Shown here: piece after piece, positions 7,088 to 13,958 of the stretch
Numbering within the stretch: position 1 is the first letter of the stretch
Layout of the letters: the number at the start of each line of letters is the position of its first letter
Assembly: GCA_964454685.1 (NCBI GenBank)
Contig: CAYVTZ010000044.1
Location: 1 to 21,911, forward strand
Reading direction: 5' to 3'
Length of the DNA: 21,911 nucleotides
DNA from: CAYVTZ01 sp964454685
GTDB lineage: Bacteria; Bacillota; Clostridia; Christensenellales; Christensenellaceae
Position numbers and translations under genes: made by a program
The notes under the pieces: generated by a model
Told to the model about the DNA's origin: nothing
The model's input: the letters and a program-made list of their open reading frames with translations, nothing else
Database searches by the model: none

Positions 7088-8691
7088 CCCGTTTTCGTTT
7101 CTCTATCATAAGATTGTTGCGCGATCTTTAAAAATTCGTTCAGTCCTATTGCTTCAAAGCCGTCTGTATATGCGCTCCATACCCTGTCATCATCAATATC
7201 TTTTGCGCCCGAAATAAAATCTATAATCGCGTTTTTGGTGTATGCTTCTATTTTGGGTCGTAGCTCTTTGACTATGACGTCCTCTTCCGGAGAATAGATC
7301 AGCACCCCTATGAACGCTTCCGGCTCGTATGGAATGTATTGCATGGCTGCCTGCGCGTTCATATATTCTCCATCCGTAGGATTCCCGTCCCATGTGACTC
7401 CGCCGGAATATTGGGGCCTCGAAATATAGGGTACAATCTGCATCAGGTGCTTATTTTGCGGGGTGTTCCATAATTGATTTTTGATTTCTATGGTGGCAGG
7501 CGTCCCATAGATGCTCATCTGCCCCTCCTTTGCAAAATCCCAGTCCACTCCCTGCTCGCCATATCGTCCGCGCAGACACGCTTCTTCACTCAGCATCAAA
7601 TCAAACAGCCGGAATACTTCTTCGGGATACTCGCAGGAAGAGGTGATGACTGCGTTCACCTTTGGCAGTGGGATGCTTACCGTGGCAAATTGAGCGCCCT
7701 TGGGGCCTTTTATGGGAGCGATTCCAACATAACGTGACAGCGCCTCCGTGGAATTTTGCTGCACCGTATAAGTGATTCCCGAAGTTGTAAACCCGCCCAA
7801 GATGTCGCGCCGATCCGCAGCCATTTGTTTCATTTGTGTGTCGTCTTGAGAAAAGCTGTTCTTGTAGATCAGACCATCCTCATAAAGCTCATTCATGTAG
7901 CGTAGCGCATCCCTCCACTCAGGGCGAACGGGAGCAAAGCCTATTTTGCCATCTTCCAAAAGCAGCCGCGTATTTTTTTCATTGTTATAAATAAACGCAT
8001 TGAAAATATAATCATACACCTGCTTGCCCGTATACTTTTCAGTTCCTGCAAGCGGTATTTCATCGTTTATGCCGTTTTGGTTGGGGTCTTGCGTTAAGAA
8101 GGCATGCAACACGGTTCGAAATTCATCGGTTGTGGTTGGCACATCGAGCCTTAATGCGTCCAGCCAGCCTTTGTTCAGCCACATGATTTGGCGGTATCGC
8201 GTGATGACAGAGGAAGAAAACCCCGGCATGAAATAAATGTTTCCATCGGATGAGGTCATATACTCTTTGATGTTATATTCGGATAGTTCGTTCCAAATGC
8301 TCTTTAAGTGAATGCCATCCTGCTCGATCCACTCGTTGAGCGAACGTATCACACCGCTTTTCCCCAGATTCTCTAAGCTTGCGCCGTTAAACATATCATA
8401 ATGATTGATGCCGACATAAGCGTCCGGAAGATCGGTACCGGTGAGCAATGAGGTGCGAATGATTTCCTCTGCGTTTTTTTCGGGCAGCCAGATCATTTTA
8501 AGTGTCAGTCCGGTCTGCTCTTCCAGCCACAGTTTATAGGCGTTGGTGTCAAAATCATCTATATACGCGTTTTGCGGGGCACAAAGCGTAATGACTTTGC
8601 GATCATTTTCTTTTCCTTCCGACAGATCACATGCAGGCATGGCAAAAAGAAGTAACACCAAAAGAAGCACTGAAATAACTCGTTTAAACAT
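7084..8691 (-). CDS. Extracellular solute-binding lipoprotein, family 1 (sugar-type)
   Basis: The 535-residue protein starts with a lipoprotein signal ending in MPAC (Cys21) and continues as a long family-1 solute-binding protein of the LplA/YtcQ type. Typical features are TLCAPQNAYIDDFDTNAYK, WLEEQTGLTLKMIWLP, LLTGTDLPDAYVG, LTQDPNQNGINDEIPLAGTEKY (the calcium-loop-like DPNQNGxxDE motif) and GVDWDFAKEG. It is expected on the outer membrane face, binding an oligosaccharide or sugar derivative. The ATG at 8691 follows TGAGGG; an in-frame TTG four codons upstream is less likely. It is the first gene of an operon with a YesM/YesN pair, and no ABC permease gene is nearby. It may therefore act as a ligand receptor for the kinase or serve a permease encoded elsewhere. 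Confidence 0.9.
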   Translation of the reverse strand: MFKRVISVLLLVLLLFAMPACDLSEGKENDRKVITLCAPQNAYIDDFDTNAYKLWLEEQTGLTLKMIWLPEKNAEEIIRTSLLTGTDLPDAYVGINHYDMFNGASLENLGKSGVIRSLNEWIEQDGIHLKSIWNELSEYNIKEYMTSSDGNIYFMPGFSSSVITRYRQIMWLNKGWLDALRLDVPTTTDEFRTVLHAFLTQDPNQNGINDEIPLAGTEKYTGKQVYDYIFNAFIYNNEKNTRLLLEDGKIGFAPVRPEWRDALRYMNELYEDGLIYKNSFSQDDTQMKQMAADRRDILGGFTTSGITYTVQQNSTEALSRYVGIAPIKGPKGAQFATVSIPLPKVNAVITSSCEYPEEVFRLFDLMLSEEACLRGRYGEQGVDWDFAKEGQMSIYGTPATIEIKNQLWNTPQNKHLMQIVPYISRPQYSGGVTWDGNPTDGEYMNAQAAMQYIPYEPEAFIGVLIYSPEEDVIVKELRPKIEAYTKNAIIDFISGAKDIDDDRVWSAYTDGFEAIGLNEFLKIAQQSYDRETKTG

Positions 8692-8742
8692 TGGTACCCT
8701 CAATCAAATTCAACATAATTGTTACATGATATTGATATCGGA

Positions 8743-8772
8743 ATCATAGCATACCTGTCCATTACCAGTCAA
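8743..8772 (-). promoter_or_regulatory. Promoter of the solute-binding protein/two-component operon
   Basis: On the minus strand, -35 TTGACT (8767-8772) and -10 TATGAT (8743-8748) are 18 bp apart, with an extended TGC in front of the -10. A short inverted repeat, GATATTGATATC (8728-8739), lies just past the expected start and may be an operator. Confidence 0.65.
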
Positions 8773-8818
8773 CAGTAACATAATTGGCGTGTTTGCGTGC
8801 CCCGCCATGGATGCGGCA

Positions 8819-9331
8819 TCAGAACAAGCTCATTGCGCCGCCAAGCAACGATCCAAAGCCCGAAAACATGCTCATAACAGACGTATAAATGATGGCGATT
8901 ACAAGCATAACGATCGCAATGATCATTCCCGCGATGGGAAATCCCCTGCTCCAGCCATTTTGGCTTGCAAGCACGAGTCCATACACGGAAAGCCCCAACC
9001 CGGCAAAAATCATAATAAAATTGAGTACCGGAATTGCAACCACAAAAATTGAAACCAGTGCCAAAATAAACCCAATCAGCCCAAACATATTGGTGTTTGG
9101 CGCGGTGAACTGCCCCCCGTAGTGGCGTTGGCTGTGGTATGGCTGCTGACCGGGGTGCCACTCCTGCTGGGTGTATTGCTTGGGTTCCGGCTGATGATAA
9201 TAGTGCGGCTGGCTCTGCTGGTTATTTTGCTGCTGCGCGCTTGACGCGCGTGGAGCATAGCTTGGCTGCCCGCACATCGGACAATTATTTGCGCCGTCCG
9301 GCATTTCTTTTCCGCATTTGATACAAAACAT
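8819..9331 (-). CDS. Zinc-ribbon membrane protein (DUF4190-like)
   Basis: The 170-residue protein opens with a zinc ribbon: Cys3, Cys6, Cys17 and Cys20 in FCIKCGKE and CPMCGQP. A Gln/Pro/His-rich flexible stretch (about 25-80) leads to three membrane helices at about 82-100, 102-122 and 132-150. This layout is common in Firmicutes as an N-terminal zinc ribbon plus a small membrane domain; its role is unknown and it probably faces the cytoplasm with the ribbon. The ribosome site is odd. The strong AAGGAGG (9362-9368) sits 30 nt away and fits a short out-of-frame reading frame better, while only a weak AAGAGA precedes this ATG. It follows the FnIII protein gene on the same strand with a 58-bp gap. 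Confidence 0.8.
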   Translation of the reverse strand: MFCIKCGKEMPDGANNCPMCGQPSYAPRASSAQQQNNQQSQPHYYHQPEPKQYTQQEWHPGQQPYHSQRHYGGQFTAPNTNMFGLIGFILALVSIFVVAIPVLNFIMIFAGLGLSVYGLVLASQNGWSRGFPIAGMIIAIVMLVIAIIYTSVMSMFSGFGSLLGGAMSLF

Positions 9332-9356
9332 ATTCTCTTGGCATGAATAAAATCAT
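9285..9356 (-). other. Possible leader reading frame overlapping the zinc-ribbon start
   Basis: An ATG at 9356 is ideally spaced from AAGGAGG and opens a 23-codon frame (MILFMPREYV...) ending at TAA 9285-9287, out of frame with the zinc-ribbon gene and overlapping its start. A hairpin, GCATGA-TTTTAT-TCATGC, lies between the Shine-Dalgarno and the zinc-ribbon ATG. Folding would bring that Shine-Dalgarno nearer to the ATG. This could be a translational control element or chance. Confidence 0.3.
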
Positions 9357-9389
9357 GCGCTCCTCCTTAAAAATATTTTATTTGAATGG

Positions 9390-10163
9390 TTAGATCGTTT
9401 TTAAAAGCTGAGCAAGTGCCGAGTCGTCCAGACGGTAATATGACTCCGCTTTTTCGCCATCAAAGGCAATGCTGATTCTATTTCCCGAAACGTATGTTGC
9501 GCGAGCTGAACCGTCATTAAACCAAATGGTGAAAGTTCCATCCATGTTTTTTGCAATGGGATACGTGCCCCATATTCTTCCGATCCAGTTGTTGCCACGA
9601 TAGCCGTCCACTCTGTAAAACGAAACTTTTGCCCCGCTGAAAACGAACATGTGCTTATAGTCGCCGGGTGCATTCAGAACCCATGCACCATCCAGCCATT
9701 TGCTCTTTGTTGCTTTGTATACGGGCGCTGACGCTCTGCCTTTCACATTATTGATTGTATAAGGTACGACCTTGTAATAGTATTTTGTGGAGGGCTTCAA
9801 TCTCGTGTCTGTATACGAAGTACCTTTTTGCCGTTGTATCAGTTTATACCCGCCAAACTTGGAGGTGGAGCGATAGATCAAATATTTGTACGCGTTGGCG
9901 GACTTTCGCCAGGTTAGCTTGATGCTGTTATAACTGGAATTTGTGATTTTCAGTCCCGATATGTTTTGAGGGGCTACCGCTTGCGTTACCGCGTTCGTTT
10001 TCTTTGCTTCCACTGATGCAACTGCCTTGTCTTCTGCCTGATATGGCACAGCAGCTCCGCCAGCATACAAAGCATCTGCTTCTTTTGCAAATGCTACGCT
10101 TTGCATTCCCAACAAAGCCATCAGCAGAATGGCAACAGTCATGATGATAATACGCCGATTCAT
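9390..10163 (-). CDS. Secreted fibronectin type III domain protein
   Basis: The protein has 257 residues from the ATG at 10163, which follows GAGAGGAA. An upstream in-frame extension lacks such a site. A signal peptide spans about 1-26 (ending AFA|KE), then a short Ala-rich linker, then a fibronectin type III module at about 64-153 (SIKLTWRKSANAYKYLIYRS, TSYTDTRLKPSTKYYYKV). The C-terminal 100 residues are a compact beta-rich region (WLDGAWVLN, MFVFSGAKVSFYRVDG, GTYPIAKNMDGTFTIWF) that resembles a small beta-barrel or lipocalin-like module, though I cannot assign it. It should be exported and act in the cell envelope or outside, perhaps in carbohydrate or surface binding. It lies between the lipoprotein and zinc-ribbon genes on the same strand. 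Confidence 0.8.
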   Translation of the reverse strand: MNRRIIIMTVAILLMALLGMQSVAFAKEADALYAGGAAVPYQAEDKAVASVEAKKTNAVTQAVAPQNISGLKITNSSYNSIKLTWRKSANAYKYLIYRSTSKFGGYKLIQRQKGTSYTDTRLKPSTKYYYKVVPYTINNVKGRASAPVYKATKSKWLDGAWVLNAPGDYKHMFVFSGAKVSFYRVDGYRGNNWIGRIWGTYPIAKNMDGTFTIWFNDGSARATYVSGNRISIAFDGEKAESYYRLDDSALAQLLKTI

Positions 10164-10287
10164 TTTATATTCCTCTCTTTCATGGTGAGCATGCCCCACC
10201 GTTTTTTTAATCGAAATAAGGTGGCTGTGTGCCTACCGGTGCGCTTGCTTTTTGTAGTTGATACGCTGCAATCCGTTTAAGATGCTG

Positions 10288-11292
10288 CTACGTTAGCGTA
10301 TAGCTACCGCCAAAGTAATTGTTTTCGACGACAATGGTTTCCGGATCAATCTGCTCAAATGTGGCATTGCCAAACTTTCCTTCGTCCATCAACTGCGCCT
10401 TTTTTCCCGATACTTCAATCGTCAGATGCCAGATGTTATCATCACCATAGTCTACCGTTAGGTCCGTTCCATTGATGATCAGAAAGGGATTGCCCTGCGT
10501 CTGCGGGTAATAGCTGCCGTTGACGATTTTTTGAGATTCTCCGGAGGTATCGTTTTTCTTATGATAGGAATACAGGAACACCCCAACATCACCATTTTGA
10601 TGGCCCATTACAGCATTCGGGGAAAAGGCGACCACCAGCCGCTCATCCGCGCCAACAGGGTCCCAGGCGCGGGAAAACTCAAAATCGCCATTCGGTATTG
10701 CGGTCAGGTGTGCTTTTATGGTTTCGTCGCCAAAGCTCAAATCTTCTGTACGGTTTGAGCCTCCGGAGTCATAATAGTGATAAAACCCTTCGTCGATCGC
10801 GCCGTAGCGATCTGCAACCGCTTCACAAATGGCATTGTAGAACGCTAACTTATCATCCAGGCTGACACGATCCTCAAAAACAAAATACTGGCTAAAGGAT
10901 TCTCGATCTGTGCTGACGGAAGCGTAATGCTCGGCGGCATTTTTTACAAACGGCAATGCAACTCTGCTAACGCCTTTGTATCGTTCCAGTAAGTCGGTAT
11001 CCGGATTTTCAGAAAAATATGCTTTATCATACTCCAGCATATCAAAAACAACGCGGCTATCGTTTAGAATATCAAAAGGATCGATGAACGAAAATGGGAT
11101 GTCGTCCAGACGATTCCCCTCTTTGGTCTGTAAAGGTTTCTGCCGATCTTGTGTCCGATCCTCTCGTGCTCTGCCAAGCTGATCTATCACGCTGTCGGCA
11201 TTTCTGCGACTGTTTGACAGTCCAAAAAGCAGAGCGCATCCATTTGCAAAAATGAGCAAAACAATTAAAAAAACAATCATACATTTTTTCAT
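10288..11292 (-). CDS. Lipoprotein of unknown function, paralogue of the one at 3444
   Basis: The 334-residue protein begins MKKCMIVFLIVLLIFANGC, with a lipidated Cys19, and the first 24 residues are nearly the same as those of the lipoprotein at 3444. It continues with an Arg/Asp/Gln-rich linker, a helix LDDKLAFYNAICEAVADRYG that aligns with the sister protein, strands ending near LVVAFSP, and a C-terminal beta-rich domain (FLIINGTDLTVDYG, WHLTIEVSGKKAQLMDEGKFG) unlike the sister. AAAGGAGAA precedes the ATG. The upstream block is also shared with the sister gene. The two therefore look like an ancient duplication with promoter retained and C-termini diverged. No known domain or function can be assigned. 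It is anchored outside the membrane. Confidence 0.8.
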   Translation of the reverse strand: MKKCMIVFLIVLLIFANGCALLFGLSNSRRNADSVIDQLGRAREDRTQDRQKPLQTKEGNRLDDIPFSFIDPFDILNDSRVVFDMLEYDKAYFSENPDTDLLERYKGVSRVALPFVKNAAEHYASVSTDRESFSQYFVFEDRVSLDDKLAFYNAICEAVADRYGAIDEGFYHYYDSGGSNRTEDLSFGDETIKAHLTAIPNGDFEFSRAWDPVGADERLVVAFSPNAVMGHQNGDVGVFLYSYHKKNDTSGESQKIVNGSYYPQTQGNPFLIINGTDLTVDYGDDNIWHLTIEVSGKKAQLMDEGKFGNATFEQIDPETIVVENNYFGGSYTLT

Positions 11293-11310
11293 CGTTCGTT
11301 CTCCTTTGTT

Positions 11311-11379
11311 CTAATCAGTATAGCCGCCTGCCAGCAAAACAAAAATAGAAAAAATACAAACCAATTTGTAAAATATTCA
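11311..11379 (-). promoter_or_regulatory. Conserved upstream block B (lipoprotein promoter)
   Basis: This is the second copy of the block at 4681-4749. It has TATACT at 11317-11322, the adjacent GGCGGC, the poly-T/CTATT run and a clean inverted repeat TACAAACCAATTTGTA (11355-11370, 6-bp arms). Spacing between elements is the same as in block A, which argues for a shared regulator binding the TACAAA/TTTGTA site. Confidence 0.6.
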
Positions 11380-11413
11380 CCTCTTTACGCGCTGTAAGAT
11401 GCGTATGATAGCA

Positions 11414-11660
11414 TTTGTCTTGCAATCTACGCGATAAAACCAGCCCGCGCTCGCCAATCTGCACGTATAGCCACAAATATGTAGACGCGGAAGAAAACAG
11501 AAGCGAAGGTGATTAAAATTGAAAAAACGATTCCTTTCACTGAAATCGCAGAAGAACGGCATTTTTGCAATGGTGTTGGTTTGGTGCAGGAAAGCGGAAT
11601 TGAGAATGCGGGTTCTATCGCTCCCCGGTTGCTACAAATCTGATACAAAAAACGAGCCTT
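11414..11660 (+). pseudogene. Possible remnants of a degraded plus-strand gene pair
   Basis: In plus orientation, an open stretch ending ...KYVDAEENRSEGD at TAA 11514-11516 looks like the tail of a protein. It is followed, across the well-placed GGTGAT ribosome-binding-like site, by a TTG-started frame (11519) reading MKKRFLSLKSQKNGIFAMVLV before losing plausible protein character and stopping at about 11660. The pattern of gene end plus overlapping start resembles a sigma or repressor gene followed by a membrane partner, both decayed. The evidence is weak. The remaining parts of the gap 11293-11780 hold the promoter block, a terminator and nothing else I can identify. Confidence 0.25.
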
Positions 11661-11683
11661 GATCGCAAAATCTTGGCTCGTTT
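11647..11683 (-). terminator. Intrinsic terminator of the glycerol operon
   Basis: On the minus strand, AAACGAGCC pairs with GGCTCGTTT (9-bp stem, 11650-11658 with 11675-11683), followed by a run of T residues (complement of 11647-11652). It lies about 100 bp past the hydrolase stop, correctly oriented to end the gldA-dhaKL-hydrolase transcript. Confidence 0.75.
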
Positions 11684-11780
11684 CTTTGGAACCGCTTAAG
11701 GTTCAGCACTTTTCTTCATTTGTGGTTCATGACACTGGCTGATTCGCTCGAATGCAACTCATTCAAGCAAACTTACCCGA

Positions 11781-13910
11781 TCAACCAACCATGTTCCAGT
11801 ACATCACCGTGTTTGCGGCGATGATGATAGTGAACAGAATTGCGTTTAGGAATGCAGATGTCCAAACATTTCCGGTTAGGCGATACAGCTTTCTTGCATA
11901 GACTGCCGCAATGCCAAGGCAAGGCACAAGGGCAATCAATACAATGCCGTTGAGCGCTTCCGTGGGGAATGCGCCTACGCCCGTCGCAAACAGTGAACCA
12001 TACTGCATTGCCAGCCAAAGCACAAGTCCGCCAATGTTTACCAGTACGCAGACGAGCGTTCCGCGCCACCCCTTCAGCCACTCGCTGTTCACCGTTCCTA
12101 CCAGTGTGGCGGAGTTGATGAAATAGTAGATCAGGAAAATGGGGATGTAGCGCAGCGCTGTCAAGATATGCTCTCCGGTGAAGGTGCGTACCGCGAGCGT
12201 CCAGAAGCGGAAGTCTACTGAAAACAACGCCTGCATGGCAAAGAGAATCAAGTATCCAATCACAATGCTTACAACAGCAAGCGCAAGCGCCGAAAGCACG
12301 GATGCCGGTTTACTTACAATGCCATAGGCTACGATGGAGTCCCCGGCGGGTCTTCTTTGCAGCACATAGAACGCAGATGCGATGATCGCGGCGATCAGCC
12401 CTGTTACCACTGCCCAAAATGCAATCTGATTGGAAACCGGCTCGTTGAAGTAGCCGTTTGTGGGCATAAACTGCTCTGCAAATGTCAAAATCAGGAATAA
12501 TGCAAGGGAAAGTGCGCCGATTACGATGCCGCCTGTCAAGCCACCCTTGCTCTTGGATTTAACCCACGCAACCAAAGCGCCGATGACGGCAACGATGCCT
12601 GCTGCAAGCACCACCCAGCGCAGCGGATCGAGCGCTTCCGCCGTTTTGTTCATGAGCGGTTGGAACAGCAGTGCGGGAATGAGCGCACTTACCGCGACCA
12701 CAATCCAAAATGCAGCTTTTTTACCGGCCGTTTCAGGCGTTTTAAACTGTGCGCGTTTTTCCGTTTTTACTTTAGAGAATACCGGCAGTTTTGCAAGCAG
12801 CGTGATGAGCGGCACAAACAGGAGGAAAAAACCGATCATTGCAACAAGGCTGAAAAACTCTTTTGCGAACCATATCTGGTCACTTGGCGCGAGGCCTGCT
12901 GTCGTTTGATTCGGTGAGGTTACACCTTCAAACGCATGTGTGTAGAAGGAGATCAAATCAGCGGTTGTCTCTTGCGAAAAGTGATTCCACGGATGCGTTT
13001 CGTTTGGCGTAAAGATGATGCGCTCACCTTGCTGAGATGGCCGGAGCACTACATCATCCATCACCACATCGCCGGATTGCACGGTGTAATATTCACCGGG
13101 GATGCCTGCTTCCTGATCTGCGCCCAACCCTAAAAACGCTTTGCCGGAAATGGTTGCCGGGAAGTCTTTATAACGAACGCTTCCCTTTTGCTCCAGTTCC
13201 GCTTCCGTTTTTTCCGCGTCACTCTTGCCGAAGAAAAATTCGTCGTAGTGCGCAGCAACCATACCAACCGTGCGCGAACCAAACGCCGCCTGCACTTGGT
13301 CTTGCGGCGCAATCATGCTGGTGTAGCCATAATCAGACGCAACGGGGATGCCCGCATAAATCATGCGCGTACCGGTTTCCAGCGACGCCATTTCATCCAT
13401 GTACATTGCCAATTCGCTGGAGAATCCGCCCATAGAATGACCGCTTACCGCGATATAGGCATTGCCGTTCTCGTCCTTTTTTACATAGTCCTGACCGTTG
13501 ACATATTTGGCAGCGTCAAACTGTGAATAGATCCAAAATGTACCAAATTCCTCACCCGGATTAATCGGCTCGCTCCAACGCGAGTCGCCATGATCGTACA
13601 TATCTACGGCAAGCACAATGTACCCTCTGCGAGACATTTCGATTGCGGGTGCATCCTGCATTTCTTTCGTATTCAAATATCCATGCGTGGTTACAATTAC
13701 AGGACGCGGGTCATCTGCGCCTGCGCCTTTCGGCATGTACAGCAGAGCGCTCATTGTTCCGTGGTCACCTTCAAAATTTATGCGGCTGATGTCTACCGAA
13801 TAAAACGAAGTGTGGAACAAACCTGCGAAGAAACTTCCAAGGATGATTAATACAAGCGCAATCGCCAAGATGCCTTGGGGTTTCTTTAGAAAACTTTTTT
13901 TCTCTTCCAT
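11781..13910 (-). CDS. Membrane-embedded alpha/beta hydrolase with a large C-terminal multi-helix domain
   Basis: The 709-residue protein has a first membrane helix (about 13-31) and an alpha/beta hydrolase domain at about 45-330: VIVTTHGYLN (71-80, oxyanion region), AVDMYDHGDS (101-110) and nucleophile elbow GHSMGG with Ser159. Candidate acid and base are Asp265 and His306 or His310 (THPWNHFS). About ten further membrane helices fill 354-704. The hydrolase domain probably faces outward. It is the last gene of an operon after glycerol dehydrogenase and dihydroxyacetone kinase (48-bp gap), and GAGGAA precedes the ATG. An extracytoplasmic esterase or lipase that frees glycerol or a related substrate is a reasonable but unproven inference. 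The length is well beyond that of ordinary hydrolases, and the C-terminal membrane domain is not one I recognise. Confidence 0.82.
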   Translation of the reverse strand: MEEKKSFLKKPQGILAIALVLIILGSFFAGLFHTSFYSVDISRINFEGDHGTMSALLYMPKGAGADDPRPVIVTTHGYLNTKEMQDAPAIEMSRRGYIVLAVDMYDHGDSRWSEPINPGEEFGTFWIYSQFDAAKYVNGQDYVKKDENGNAYIAVSGHSMGGFSSELAMYMDEMASLETGTRMIYAGIPVASDYGYTSMIAPQDQVQAAFGSRTVGMVAAHYDEFFFGKSDAEKTEAELEQKGSVRYKDFPATISGKAFLGLGADQEAGIPGEYYTVQSGDVVMDDVVLRPSQQGERIIFTPNETHPWNHFSQETTADLISFYTHAFEGVTSPNQTTAGLAPSDQIWFAKEFFSLVAMIGFFLLFVPLITLLAKLPVFSKVKTEKRAQFKTPETAGKKAAFWIVVAVSALIPALLFQPLMNKTAEALDPLRWVVLAAGIVAVIGALVAWVKSKSKGGLTGGIVIGALSLALFLILTFAEQFMPTNGYFNEPVSNQIAFWAVVTGLIAAIIASAFYVLQRRPAGDSIVAYGIVSKPASVLSALALAVVSIVIGYLILFAMQALFSVDFRFWTLAVRTFTGEHILTALRYIPIFLIYYFINSATLVGTVNSEWLKGWRGTLVCVLVNIGGLVLWLAMQYGSLFATGVGAFPTEALNGIVLIALVPCLGIAAVYARKLYRLTGNVWTSAFLNAILFTIIIAANTVMYWNMVG

Positions 13911-13958
13911 GTTCTACTTCCTCTTTTCTTAATGATATATTTGAAAAAGCTATGGTTC

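Noticed and set aside
8712..8786. Two AACATAATTG copies around the solute-binding operon promoter
   Set aside because: Ten-base matches in AT-rich DNA are too short to claim as operators; the nearby GATATTGATATC is a better candidate.
10185..10207. Plus-strand terminator-like GGTGAGCATGCCCCACC followed by T7
   Set aside because: The stem is interrupted and short, and there is no plus-strand gene upstream.
12460..12909. 149-codon plus-strand frame
   Set aside because: It is the shadow of the hydrolase membrane helices; no start signal or plausible product.
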